Below are positions 1 through 7,161 of a stretch of DNA of 20,596 bases, in pieces. Source of the DNA: a virus; the IMG/VR virus record IMGVR_UViG_3300048927_000806, positions 1 to 20,596 of that record; one strand, 5' to 3'. Under the pieces are notes generated by a model. The model worked only from the letters and a program-made list of their open reading frames with translations, made no database searches and was not told the DNA's origin. The number at the start of each line of letters is the position of its first letter. Position 1 is the stretch's first letter. Both the position numbers and the translations under genes were made by a program.

Positions 1-189
1 TTATTTTTCCCTTTCAGATGCCCAATGAAATTCAACAGTCAAATGCGACAAATTCATAGCTTCAATCTTATTTAACAGATCATCATTGCCTACTTCTGAC
101 CTAACTAACTCACGTTCTTCCCCATCTTCTTCCACCAACATAGCAACCAACTTGCTCCCATCATGATTTTCATAAACATTAATTTTCAT
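1..189 (-). CDS. hypothetical phage protein, 62 aa
   Basis: Small, acidic, unrecognised protein. The open frame runs further upstream, but the ATG at 189 is chosen because GAGGAG lies 7-8 bases before it and the longer version would overlap the next gene. It has no membrane segment, signal peptide or cysteine motif. It is the last gene of the leftward early operon inside the window and its stop codon is at base 1. The short, charged, beta-prone N-terminus is typical of small phage early proteins. No function can be assigned. Confidence 0.6.
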   Translation of the reverse strand: MKINVYENHDGSKLVAMLVEEDGEERELVRSEVGNDDLLNKIEAMNLSHLTVEFHWASEREK

Positions 190-220
190 CGTATATACTC
201 CTCTAACTATCATTTTTTTA

Positions 221-433
221 TTACACATTTTCAGCCAAAGCCCATTTTGCAAATGTGCTGACTTCACATACTTTTGGCTTTCCTTGCTTCCCTTTACGAT
301 CAATAGGTATATACTCAATATCACCTAAGTAACCTTGAGAATCAGCTCCAGTGATTTTACAACGTGTCACTTTCCTCATCAGCCCACTCTTGCCCACATA
401 AGTCTTACCCACACTAATATTTGCGTGGTTCAT
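221..433 (-). CDS. hypothetical phage protein, 70 aa
   Basis: Unrecognised basic protein with a glycine-rich start (VGKTYVGKSGLMRKVTR) and a likely beta-strand core. The frame could begin at a GTG at 442. The ATG at 433 is preferred because AGAGGTGG sits about 6 bases before it, whereas the GTG lies inside that ribosome-binding site. It sits 12 bases after the stop of the upstream 52-aa gene, consistent with translational coupling in the early operon. The VGKTY segment is not a Walker A motif: the glycine spacing is wrong and there is no Walker B. Confidence 0.6.
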   Translation of the reverse strand: MNHANISVGKTYVGKSGLMRKVTRCKITGADSQGYLGDIEYIPIDRKGKQGKPKVCEVSTFAKWALAENV

Positions 434-445
434 GTCATCCACCTC

Positions 446-604
446 TTATAAATACTTGCCCCAACGACTTTGTTTAGGAGCTGTTATTTTGCTTTCAAAT
501 TGATTACGTGGTTCTGGCGGCTTATCTGCCCCGATCTTTTTAAGGTGAGCGTCAATCTTTTCCTTAGGCCATTTTTCTGTCTTTACACTGTTATCATGCA
601 ACAT
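446..604 (-). CDS. hypothetical phage protein, 52 aa
   Basis: A short frame found by reading the minus strand between its neighbours. It encodes 52 residues rich in Lys, Pro and charged residues (KWPKEKIDAHLKKIGADKPP in the first half) and ends RWGKYL. GGAG lies 5 bases before the ATG. The start overlaps the end of the ASCH gene by 11 bases, matching the coupled style of the operon. No known domain was recognised. It is probably a small soluble or nucleic-acid-associated protein, by composition only. Confidence 0.5.
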   Translation of the reverse strand: MLHDNSVKTEKWPKEKIDAHLKKIGADKPPEPRNQFESKITAPKQSRWGKYL

Positions 605-1064
605 CACCACTCCAATTCCATAGACCTTGCTGTCCTTTTGCTACGATCGGAGTAGCAAGCAGTCTGACGTTATCAGTTTCCCATGCAAATCTACCATCGC
701 TATAGTCGCCAAAGTGATATTCAGAAGGCTTCATACCACCCCATATATTAGATATGCCTGTATCATGGCTTGTTTTTTTAACCAGCCCATCAGGACCATA
801 TGGGCGACTTATACTCCACACATCTTTAAGTGTAGCTATTGCAAGCACTGCGCCAGTCGGTAGGTTATCAACCGTATACCCATGACGCGCCAAAGCTGCT
901 TTAATTTCAGGTTCTTCACAGGCATTCTTATCAATCTTTTGACCTGCATGGATTGCAATTTGACCACGGTACTTAGTAGACCAACCGCGTGTTTCAAAAC
1001 GTTTCTCTCCAACAGCTTTTAGAGTAGCCCAGGGTTGATGAATGGTTATTGCTTTCATGAGCAT
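594..1064 (-). CDS. ASCH domain protein, 156 aa
   Basis: The ASCH fold is a PUA-like beta barrel that binds RNA or modified nucleotides; a few members are amidohydrolases acting on N4-acetylcytidine. The start KAITIHQPWA and the signature GEKRFETR (residues 19-26, GxKxxExR) define the family. IAIHAGQKID and the aromatic C-terminus complete the barrel. Length is normal for phage ASCH proteins. The ATG at 1064 has AAGGCGG about 10 bases upstream. The in-frame ATG at 1058 forms an ATGA overlap with the LexA-like gene and is an alternative. The substrate is unknown. Interference with host RNA or nucleotide metabolism is inference. Confidence 0.8.
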   Translation of the reverse strand: MLMKAITIHQPWATLKAVGEKRFETRGWSTKYRGQIAIHAGQKIDKNACEEPEIKAALARHGYTVDNLPTGAVLAIATLKDVWSISRPYGPDGLVKKTSHDTGISNIWGGMKPSEYHFGDYSDGRFAWETDNVRLLATPIVAKGQQGLWNWSGDVA

Positions 1065-1426
1065 TGAGTTTCACCGCCTTTTGGGGAAAGTGCCTTTTGT
1101 GCAATGCTCTTCATCGTTATTGCAGTACTCCCAATAATGTCCATACCAGCTATGCTTTCCAAGGCTTCACGCAAGCGCCCAATTTCAGCATCCTTTTCAG
1201 CCATCGATGCAGAACCAACAATTTTCAATTCACGAGGACCATTCCCTTTCTTGATAAACCCTTTACTAACCAACATTTCTAACAAATTAAATGCCGTTGA
1301 TGTTGACTGATAATTCATATGATCTTTGATTTCTCTGATCGTTGGAGGATAGTTATTTTTAGATACAAATGATTGTATAAATTCCAATGCCTCTGCCTGA
1401 CGCCGAGATAATGGTTTAGCTGCCAT
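1055..1426 (-). CDS. LexA-type winged-helix DNA-binding protein without peptidase domain, 123 aa
   Basis: Residues 5-70 match the LexA N-terminal winged helix: LSRRQAEALEFIQSF, then NYPPTIREI where LexA has its PPTxxEI helix, then a wing ending in ELKI. LexA would continue into an S24 self-cleaving protease with a Ser-Lys dyad. Here residues 75-123 form a short helical, coiled-coil-prone tail and no protease is present. The protein could therefore bind SOS-box-like sites but could not be inactivated by RecA-driven cleavage. GGGAGGA precedes the ATG by 8 bases. It is coupled to the ASCH gene downstream. The role as a regulator or SOS decoy is inferred. Confidence 0.75.
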   Translation of the reverse strand: MAAKPLSRRQAEALEFIQSFVSKNNYPPTIREIKDHMNYQSTSTAFNLLEMLVSKGFIKKGNGPRELKIVGSASMAEKDAEIGRLREALESIAGMDIIGSTAITMKSIAQKALSPKGGETQCS

Positions 1427-1430
1427 TTAC

Positions 1431-1577
1431 TTATTCCTCCCTAGTATCGTTTAATTTCCACTGATGCAACTTATCGAAAATCTCTAGTAGTTTTGAGTAT
1501 TCATCAGCGAGAGCATTCTTTAATTGATTGTAAATATCACGATAGTCAATGACATTCTTAAATTCTAAATCTTCCAT
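1431..1577 (-). CDS. hypothetical phage protein, 48 aa
   Basis: A short minus-strand frame that fills the gap between the LexA-like gene and the 96-aa gene. It encodes MEDLEFKNVIDYRDIYNQLK and continues as a single charged amphipathic helix ending in DTREE. The start overlaps the upstream gene by 13 bases, so reinitiation or coupling is likely. The only upstream purine stretch (GGAAAG) is about 13 bases away, so the ribosome-binding site is weak. No family was recognised. Confidence 0.45.
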   Translation of the reverse strand: MEDLEFKNVIDYRDIYNQLKNALADEYSKLLEIFDKLHQWKLNDTREE

Positions 1578-1855
1578 TCAAATGTGATGCTTTCCACTAA
1601 TTTTTGTTTTGCCTCTTCTATGACATCCAACGGTAAGGATACTTGTTCTTTACTCAGGTATCCACGTCCAAAATTATTACGTATGGAACCTTCATACACC
1701 TTAGTAGGCTTAAACTTATGTCGCTTGCTTTCCCTTTCCAACAATTCATACTTGACTAGAAAAAATGTTATTCCCCCACTTAAAAAATCAACTCTTGAAT
1801 GAAACGTCCATTCTTCTTTAGTCAGATTTTCTGGTTTAATGCGAGTGATTTTCAT
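1565..1855 (-). CDS. hypothetical phage protein, 96 aa
   Basis: Unrecognised protein starting MKITRIKPENLTKEEWTFHS. It mixes predicted beta strands (GGITFFLVKYELL) with a C-terminal helix (DVIEEAKQKLVESI). It has no cysteines, signal peptide or transmembrane segment. AGGAGGG lies about 11 bases before the ATG. It sits between the methylase and LexA-like genes in the distal early operon, where small accessory genes cluster. No function is claimed. Confidence 0.6.
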   Translation of the reverse strand: MKITRIKPENLTKEEWTFHSRVDFLSGGITFFLVKYELLERESKRHKFKPTKVYEGSIRNNFGRGYLSKEQVSLPLDVIEEAKQKLVESITFEWKI

Positions 1856-1871
1856 TACTTTTTCATCCCTC

Positions 1872-2689
1872 CTAAATATCCATAGTCATTTGCCCCACCT
1901 TGTTAGCCGCTATTGGATTGATCCAAAGAACTTCAGTCCGAATTCTCCCCATTTCTGCTAGGGCTTGTCTTTCTTCTCTGTGCCAATGTTTCAACCGATC
2001 ATTATATAATTGGTGGTCATATCCAGAAAGTAATACTGGCCCTGGATGTGCATTTAGCACTTCTAATAATTCAATATGATCTTGATCATTCATTTCGTTT
2101 CGATATAATCGTTTACTTCGTGTAGCAAGTAAATATGGCGGATCAGCATAAATTAAGACACTAGGAGTTTTGTATCGTTCAATTAGCTGCAGAGCTGGTT
2201 GGTGTTCAATTTGCACATTTTTCAATCGGTTCGTCACTTGCATAATTCGTTCAGGAACTTTACTCCACTGTTCAGGCATTCTGTTATTCGGTGCCTTAAT
2301 TACATCAATATTATGTTTCCATCCTGTTCTATCTGATGTTTTACCACCTCTAGCCATCCAACACCTAACCAGAAATAACCTAGCTCTCTCCAACTCATTT
2401 GACACATCTTTTGCTCCATAAGATGATAAATATTCTTCCCTGGAGTATGGAGTCCATTGAATTAAATGAGCCAATTCTTCTGGATACTTCCGAATAATTC
2501 GGAATAAATTAACCACATCCCCATCAATATCATTGATAGTTTCAAGTTTGGATGCTTGCTTATTAAAAAAACTGCTCCGGATCCAAAGAATGGCTCTAAA
2601 TAAGTTGTATGAGTTGGCATATGACTAATTATCCAATCAGCCAAGGACCACTTACTGCCCGGGTAGTGTAGTATTCTTGATACCTTCAT
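1872..2689 (-). pseudogene. Dam-type (D12 class) DNA adenine N6-methyltransferase, interrupted by a frameshift
   Basis: The gene is split between two frames. The first part (2462-2689) carries the family start LHYPGSKWSLADWI and the SAM-binding motif EPFFGSG. The second (from about 2564 to 1872) carries KLETINDIDGDVVNLF, the catalytic motif ADPPY and the rest of the domain. Together they give about 272 residues, the usual D12 length, with no motif missing. The join falls in a run of seven T on the coding strand. The sequence there is T_TTT_TTA (2564-2570), and a -1 shift at this point restores the family sequence exactly. It is either a one-base loss, a sequencing error or programmed -1 frameshifting. 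The ATG at 2689 fits the AGGGATG ribosome-binding site; a GTG at 2698 is too close to it. Phage Dam enzymes protect phage DNA from host restriction. Confidence 0.85.
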
Positions 2690-2690
2690 A

Positions 2691-2882
2691 CTACTCACAT
2701 CCCTGTTTAAGTTGTTTCATTTCATCGGTCAATCGCATAAAAAATTCTTTATCCTTGTTATCCAGTGCCTCATCTATCTCAATTTCGATAGCTTTGAGTC
2801 TATTTTCCCGAAGTGCTTGATCCAGTGCTATCTCAACAGCAATACTAAGCAAAGCTGCATAGCCATCTATTTTATTTGTCAT
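2691..2882 (-). CDS. IDEAL domain protein, 63 aa
   Basis: Residues 35-60 (IDEALDNKDKEFFMRLTDEM) match the IDEAL motif, a short helical module named after that sequence and found in small Bacillales proteins and phages. The N-terminal half is a hydrophobic helix containing LLSIAVEIALDQAL and resembles a dimerisation helix. AAAGGAAG lies about 8 bases before the ATG, and the start overlaps the upstream multi-HTH gene by ATGA. Molecular function is unknown; IDEAL modules are thought to mediate protein contacts. The methylase begins at its stop codon. Confidence 0.8.
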   Translation of the reverse strand: MTNKIDGYAALLSIAVEIALDQALRENRLKAIEIEIDEALDNKDKEFFMRLTDEMKQLKQGCE

Positions 2883-3655
2883 TTAACAACTTCCTTTAAT
2901 CTCCGACGTTTAAAATCAAATCCCATGCGTTCTAATTTGCCTCTGACCCCTAAAGCACTCTTACCTAATGCTTGTCCAATGGATTCATAGCTATAACCTT
3001 GTTCAGCCATCAAAAGTAGTTGCTGAGTTTCCTCTTTGGTGTACTTGATATGATTGTTCAATCTAGTTGGGCGAAGCCTCAATTCAAGATCATGAATACG
3101 ACGTTTTATAGAAGCTTCTGAACGATTCAACAGGTTGGCCAACTCTGGATAAGTAATGTCCATTTGTAATAACTGAGATAAACGCTGATCTTCAGTAGGG
3201 GTCCAATGAACAGATTGCTGCGTTTTCTGCGATCTTAGCTGATCCGCTTTCCTTTTGATCTTCACCCACTCAGGTTCTTCACCTAAAATTCCCCACTCCA
3301 TTTTTGTAAAGTTAAACAATTCTTTATGTTCTTCAGCCCATTTCCAAAATGCTTCATATTCAATCACTAAAACTCTAGATTCTTGGCAGAATAATTTCTT
3401 TCTTACAGGTAATCCATATCGAACAATCCAATTTTTAACTACGACATACTCTCGTCCAATTGCCTTCGCTAATTGATTAACAGTGATGCCATCAAAATTC
3501 TTTCTTGCATCAGTTAGACCAATTCGTTGTGCTTTACTTCTTACTGCGGTAACACTCTTTCCAAGGTTAAGAGCAATGCTTTTAATACTTATAGCCCCCC
3601 ATTTATCCTGAAGATAATCCAGTTCCTCATTAGTCCAATTCGGCATTTTACCCAT
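2879..3655 (-). CDS. multi-HTH (Myb/SANT-like) DNA-binding protein, 258 aa
   Basis: At least four helix-turn-helix units can be seen. Residues 6-48 are Myb-like (WTNEELDYLQDKWG then IALNLGKSVTAVRSKAQRIGL). Residues 57-85 look like an excisionase/MerR helix pair (ITVNQLAKAIGREYVVVKNW). Residues 151-193 are Myb-like (WTPTEDQRLSQLL, LANLLNRSEASIKRRI). Residues 208-248 are Myb-like (YTKEETQQLLLMA, IGQALGKSALGVRGKLERMGF). Such proteins are common in Bacillales phages, often annotated only as DNA-binding. GGAGG is 7 bases before the ATG at 3655. It probably acts as a regulator or DNA-architecture factor late in the early operon. The target is unknown. Confidence 0.75.
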   Translation of the reverse strand: MGKMPNWTNEELDYLQDKWGAISIKSIALNLGKSVTAVRSKAQRIGLTDARKNFDGITVNQLAKAIGREYVVVKNWIVRYGLPVRKKLFCQESRVLVIEYEAFWKWAEEHKELFNFTKMEWGILGEEPEWVKIKRKADQLRSQKTQQSVHWTPTEDQRLSQLLQMDITYPELANLLNRSEASIKRRIHDLELRLRPTRLNNHIKYTKEETQQLLLMAEQGYSYESIGQALGKSALGVRGKLERMGFDFKRRRLKEVVK

Positions 3656-3691
3656 GAGTCAACCTCCATTTTAAGATCGTATGTTCGGTTA

Positions 3692-3711
3692 AAGGGGCGA
3701 GAACGCCCCTT
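3692..3711 (-). terminator. GC-rich hairpin between two operon genes, possible weak terminator or attenuator
   Basis: A perfect 8-bp stem (AAGGGGCG / CGCCCCTT) closes a 4-base loop, 20 bases after the stop of the acidic 277-aa gene and 37 before the next start. On the transcribed strand only three T follow the stem, so full intrinsic termination is doubtful. It may trim or stabilise the RNA, or lower expression of the distal genes. Confidence 0.45.
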
Positions 3712-3730
3712 ACAGATCAACTACCTGGTG

Positions 3731-4564
3731 TTATGCTACGCCTGCACCTTGCATTAAATCCTTCACTTTATTTTTATATTTACTGTATTTAGTACTTAGT
3801 TGACTACTTGGAATACCTAATTCTTTTGCTAGTTTTAACCACGTTGCACCGTTACGACGTTTTTCAACAAGCTGAGGAAAGTCTAATTCAATGTCTGGAA
3901 AGATAGGTTTTTGTTGAAGTATATATTCTTCAATTTGTTCCTTCGTAATTTCCCCAGTAGTTTCTTGATGGACTTCACTTTCATCCTGCCCTGGTTCAGT
4001 CTCCCCTGCAGGCGGCTCTTCATCTTCAGGAGCTGTCACCGAATCACCTTGGCCATCATCAGTAAAGTTCATTTCTGGACCACTACCGTCCTTCATCCAT
4101 TCAGGAAGATCATCACTTAAATCTTCGTCTCCTTCAGTTGCACCTTCCGCGGTATCTTCACCATCTTGCTGATCGGTAACCTCAGATTGTTCACCTTCGC
4201 CAGTTTCTTGACCTTCTGAAGCAATCACTGGCTGTCCATTCTCATCAAATAATTTAGTTTGGTTCTCATCCTCTTCTTTTTCCTCAACCTTGGTTACAAC
4301 TCCTGAAGCATCTGTAGTCACATAACGACCAGTGAACTTCTGATACATTGCATCTTCTTCTTCATCACTGAAAGCCATTGCCATCTGTGGGTCACCAAGA
4401 TAAAAATTGATTTTTTCTCCCAAGTTACTCATCAAGAATAAAACATTTTCTTGAAAGGCTTTTGCTGGAACAGTAAATTTAAATTCAATTTCGCCATTAT
4501 CACCACTATACTTTTTACCTAATGTGCCACTAAATCTAGCAAAGTTCTTTATCATATCATTCAC
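3731..4564 (-). CDS. acidic phage protein with N-terminal beta domain and C-terminal HTH, 277 aa
   Basis: Family not recognised. Residues 1-90 form a compact mixed alpha/beta domain (FSGTLGKKYS, GEIEFKFTVPAKAF, KINFYLGDPQ). Residues 92-205 are an acidic, low-complexity linker full of Glu, Asp, Gln and Gly, with DDLPEWM and EMNFTDD inside it. Residues 206-277 are helical and contain a probable HTH (WLKLAKELGIPSSQLSTKY) in a basic context. The linker resembles the acidic tails of single-strand-DNA-binding proteins and shares EMNFxDD and DDLP with the RecT tail in this operon. The start may be GTG 4564 or ATG 4555; GAGGGG lies just upstream of both. It lies between RusA and the multi-HTH gene. 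A role at replication or recombination sites is inferred. Confidence 0.6.
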   Translation of the reverse strand: MNDMIKNFARFSGTLGKKYSGDNGEIEFKFTVPAKAFQENVLFLMSNLGEKINFYLGDPQMAMAFSDEEEDAMYQKFTGRYVTTDASGVVTKVEEKEEDENQTKLFDENGQPVIASEGQETGEGEQSEVTDQQDGEDTAEGATEGDEDLSDDLPEWMKDGSGPEMNFTDDGQGDSVTAPEDEEPPAGETEPGQDESEVHQETTGEITKEQIEEYILQQKPIFPDIELDFPQLVEKRRNGATWLKLAKELGIPSSQLSTKYSKYKNKVKDLMQGAGVA

Positions 4565-4582
4565 TTTCCCCTCATATTTAAT

Positions 4583-4996
4583 TTAAGATAATTGTTTGAT
4601 CTTCACTTCAATGCGTGGACGATGGCTATACCACTTTCTAACAAAAGCATCTACCACTTGGCTATCATCTTTCCAAATTATATTTTTAAGTGCATCCTTA
4701 ACCCCTTTGAGATAATTATCAGCATCAGGTTTGGTTATAGGACGAATCTTACCAGCTTCAGCTAGAGCAGTTTTCTTCTTACTAAAGCTTTTAGGTATAG
4801 ATTTATAAACATTGACTAATAACCCAACCTCACCCTGTAGAAGAACCTTAGGTGCGTATTCACTGGCAGCCAATTTCACATAATCTTTGTAATCACGAGA
4901 CTTAGCAGGATCATAGGCTTTAACGAAACCGCCTCTTGTGCTGAACTTTGGTCTTCCTTGAGCTGTTGGCTCTCCGTAGACTGTGAATTGAATCAT
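4583..4996 (-). CDS. rusA: RusA family Holliday junction resolvase, 137 aa
   Basis: RusA is a homodimeric, metal-dependent endonuclease that cuts four-way junctions. The protein has the family start FTVYGEPTAQGRPKF (residues 4-18) and the acidic active-site block KPDADNY (89-95), followed by D101 and by DD at 110-111 before SQVVDA. All expected carboxylates are present, and 137 residues is the normal length. AAGGGGATG lies about 11 bases before the ATG at 4996. The upstream 67-aa gene overlaps its first 77 bases in another frame. It fits a phage recombination/replication region that also encodes RecT, where it would resolve branched intermediates before packaging. Confidence 0.92.
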   Translation of the reverse strand: MIQFTVYGEPTAQGRPKFSTRGGFVKAYDPAKSRDYKDYVKLAASEYAPKVLLQGEVGLLVNVYKSIPKSFSKKKTALAEAGKIRPITKPDADNYLKGVKDALKNIIWKDDSQVVDAFVRKWYSHRPRIEVKIKQLS

Positions 4997-5123
4997 TACG
5001 TTTCATCCCCTTGTGTTTAATCCCAGGTAATACATAAACTTCACCGATCACTCTGCCATTATCGTCTTGTACTATTTCCCAAGGTACATCTTGATAATAT
5101 GGATCAATCAGCTTTCGCTTCAT
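4920..5123 (-). CDS. hypothetical phage protein, 67 aa
   Basis: A small phage protein starting MKRKLIDPYYQDVPWEIVQD with a beta-rich middle (GRVIGEVYVLPGI) and a very basic tail (RKTKVQHKRRFR). A longer open frame exists, but the ATG at 5123 has a perfect GGAGG 7 bases upstream. The last 77 bases overlap the start of rusA in another frame, which is long for this operon. The basic tail after the VYVLPGI block may be an extension gained by loss of an earlier stop codon. No domain or function is known to me. Confidence 0.6.
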   Translation of the reverse strand: MKRKLIDPYYQDVPWEIVQDDNGRVIGEVYVLPGIKHKGMKRNDSIHSLRRANSSRKTKVQHKRRFR

Positions 5124-5322
5124 GTTGTACCTCCAATTCTGGCCAACCATTAGCGATGGTCCCAAACTCAGCAATTCCCTCAAGGAGCTCAGTTTGGTCA
5201 ATGCCCTGAAATTCTTCCTGCAGCTCTGCCTGGTTAGGAACACGTCCAGTACGAACAAACCGATGTTTCATGTATTCGTAGACTGACCAACGTGTCCAAC
5301 AACTAATAGATTCACCCATCAT
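5104..5322 (-). CDS. hypothetical phage protein, 72 aa
   Basis: Unrecognised, mostly helical protein. It starts with two methionines, then GESISCWTRWSVYEYMKHRF, and ends with an acidic helix region. It begins at an ATGA overlap with the preceding 55-aa gene (stop 5319-5321) and its end overlaps the 67-aa gene by 20 bases, so it is translated as part of a coupled chain. The local ribosome-binding site (GTGGTG) is weak, which fits coupling. No HTH, zinc or membrane motif is evident. Confidence 0.6.
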   Translation of the reverse strand: MMGESISCWTRWSVYEYMKHRFVRTGRVPNQAELQEEFQGIDQTELLEGIAEFGTIANGWPELEVQHEAKAD

Positions 5323-5486
5323 GCACCACGCTGAATATATCTCTTTTTAAGCCCGCCCTTGCTAATAAGGGATAATGCAGAAGGTGTATCACTTATTACA
5401 AGCCAGTTTTCAGGATCAAGCTTCCAAGCCTTCATTTCGATTTTTTGTTTACGTGTTGGTTTGGTAGGTCGTGTCATTTTCCCCAT
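5319..5486 (-). CDS. small phage protein resembling DUF6906, 55 aa
   Basis: A short frame between the 72-aa and 93-aa genes. After a basic start it reads TRKQKIEMKAWKLDPENWLV, then ISDTP and a short beta hairpin. This pattern (TRxQKxxxxxxxLxPxNWLV followed by a D/E-T loop) resembles the small phage family I know as DUF6906, whose function is unknown. AAGGAGG is 9 bases before the ATG at 5486, an excellent ribosome-binding site. It overlaps the end of the upstream gene by 38 bases and the next start by ATGA. Confidence 0.65.
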   Translation of the reverse strand: MGKMTRPTKPTRKQKIEMKAWKLDPENWLVISDTPSALSLISKGGLKKRYIQRGA

Positions 5487-5730
5487 TAGGTATAGCCTCC
5501 TTGTTTAAAACTTTCCATTCTTCAGGCCAAATGTACTTTCCGTCAATCATCTGAACCACTGTCAGGTCATTTTTATCAGTGACTCTAATCTCTTGAAACA
5601 TCCCTGTACGCCCATGAAGCTTGGTATATCGATAAATATCTTCTGCACCGTTAAGCTCAACCGCTGGTGTGTGCCAACCATCTATTTCTGGAAAACAATA
5701 TGCGTAAAACTTTTCATTTGTTTCATCCAA
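5449..5730 (-). CDS. hypothetical phage protein, 93 aa
   Basis: Unrecognised acidic protein with several aromatic residues (KFYAYCFPEIDGWHTPAVEL) and a predicted beta-rich fold; the polar tail ends TYQTNT. The start is a TTG at 5730, supported by AGGGAGGG 6-7 bases upstream. The nearby ATG at 5726 is out of frame and leads to a quick stop. It follows the helicase gene by 12 bases and overlaps the next gene by 38 bases. It might be an accessory replication gene by position, but no sequence feature supports this. Confidence 0.6.
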   Translation of the reverse strand: MDETNEKFYAYCFPEIDGWHTPAVELNGAEDIYRYTKLHGRTGMFQEIRVTDKNDLTVVQMIDGKYIWPEEWKVLNKEAIPNGENDTTYQTNT

Positions 5731-5742
5731 GTTATTCCCTCC

Positions 5743-7161
5743 CTATGCCCATTGGCGTTTTTGAAAATTAGTAACTTTAGTTGGTTTTGGCTGATTTGGT
5801 GGCTCAACTTGATTCCGTTCGTAATTTACGAATTTATTAAACTGTTTTAAGAACACCAATTCCACTGTTCCAACAGGCCCATTACGTTGCTTCGCAATGA
5901 TAATCTCAATGATGTTTTTCTTTTCCGTCTCTTGGTTGTAGTAATCATCTCGATACAAAAATGCAACGATATCCGCATCCTGCTCAATCGATCCAGATTC
6001 CCGAAGGTCAGACATCATTGGACGCTTGTCCTGACGTTGTTCTACGCCCCTACTAAGCTGAGAAAGAGCGATGATCGGGACGTCTAATTCTCTTGCCAAA
6101 TGTTTTAATGTGCGAGAGATTTCAGAAACTTCCTGCTGTCGATTCTCAGAACGCCCTTTTCCAGTGCCGACTATTAGTTGCAAATAATCAATCACGATTA
6201 ACCCAAGACCTTCTTGCTGTTTCAACCGGCGACATTTTGACCTAATATCGTGCACCGTAATACCTGGAGAGTCATCAATAACGATGTTTGAAGCACCGAG
6301 AACCCCAGCAGCATCAGCTAGTTTGTGCCAGTCTTCTTCCCCCATATCACCTACACGAAGCCTTGTAGCTTCAAGATTACCTTCTGCACTCACCATACGA
6401 GTAACTAGCTGAGCGGCAGACATTTCAAGGCTGAAAATTGCAACTGGTTCACTAGAACGAATAGCAACATTCTGTGCAACGTTTAGAGCAAATGCTGTCT
6501 TACCAACAGAAGGACGAGCGGCAACGATAATCAAATCACTTTTTTGCAATCCTGCTGTGATACCGTCTAAATCGGTGTACCCCGTTCGTAACCCTGTAAC
6601 TTTGCCAGTTTTAAACGACTCAGACTTTATTTCAGTGGTCTCTATCACCTCAATAACAACGTCCTTGATGCGTTTAAAATCTTGTTTAGGTGCAATTCGG
6701 TCAGTCAGGGTTGTAGCTGTAATTTGAGCTTGCGTAGCTAAGGATTGAATATTCTCGCCTGTAGCTGCTGCCTGAATACCAGCCCAATTAGACTTTATAT
6801 ATTCTCTTGCAGAGTATTTTTCCTGAACATTAGCAACATACGTCTCCATATTCTCAGCATGTGGAACTGCATGTGCTAATTGAGCAAGATAACTTACTCC
6901 ACCTACATCCTCTAGTTCTTCACGATCCTTTAATCTGGATGTTAGAGTTACTAGATCTACTGGTTGTCCTTCTTGAACCAATTCACGTATGCGTTTAAAA
7001 ATAATTCGTAATCCAGGATGATAAAAGGCTTTTAAATCCAATGTCTCAGCATATTCATATGACTCACTATCAATCAAAACAGCCCCTATGACAGAACACT
7101 CTGAAGCAAGATCATTTGGCAACTCAGGTAATATGCTTTCAAGACTTCCCAAGCTTTGCAT
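5743..7161 (-). CDS. dnaB: replicative DNA helicase, DnaB family, 472 aa
   Basis: Hexameric helicase that drives the fork 5' to 3' on the lagging strand. Residues 10-120 are the N-terminal DnaB domain (EClS-like ASECSVIGAVLID, then PVDLVTLTSRL). The RecA-like ATPase follows, with Walker A ARPSVGKT at about 215-222, Walker B LIVIDYLQLI, a sensor region ALSQLSRGVEQR and the DLRESGSIEQDAD block. All motifs are intact and the length is typical of DnaB. The longer open frame (to 7227) is rejected because GGAGGG lies 7 bases before the ATG at 7161. It overlaps the loader gene by 23 bases. It corresponds to SPP1 G40P. Confidence 0.96.
   Translation of the reverse strand: MQSLGSLESILPELPNDLASECSVIGAVLIDSESYEYAETLDLKAFYHPGLRIIFKRIRELVQEGQPVDLVTLTSRLKDREELEDVGGVSYLAQLAHAVPHAENMETYVANVQEKYSAREYIKSNWAGIQAAATGENIQSLATQAQITATTLTDRIAPKQDFKRIKDVVIEVIETTEIKSESFKTGKVTGLRTGYTDLDGITAGLQKSDLIIVAARPSVGKTAFALNVAQNVAIRSSEPVAIFSLEMSAAQLVTRMVSAEGNLEATRLRVGDMGEEDWHKLADAAGVLGASNIVIDDSPGITVHDIRSKCRRLKQQEGLGLIVIDYLQLIVGTGKGRSENRQQEVSEISRTLKHLARELDVPIIALSQLSRGVEQRQDKRPMMSDLRESGSIEQDADIVAFLYRDDYYNQETEKKNIIEIIIAKQRNGPVGTVELVFLKQFNKFVNYERNQVEPPNQPKPTKVTNFQKRQWA

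Noticed and set aside
470-863. Plus-strand open frames of 61 and 78 residues
   Set aside because: They lie antisense to the 52-aa and ASCH genes, have no ribosome-binding site and encode Cys/Phe-rich sequence typical of shadow frames.
5124-5258. Upstream extension of the 67-aa protein to 112 residues
   Set aside because: The extension lies inside the neighbouring gene, while GGAGG stands 7 bases before the ATG at 5123.
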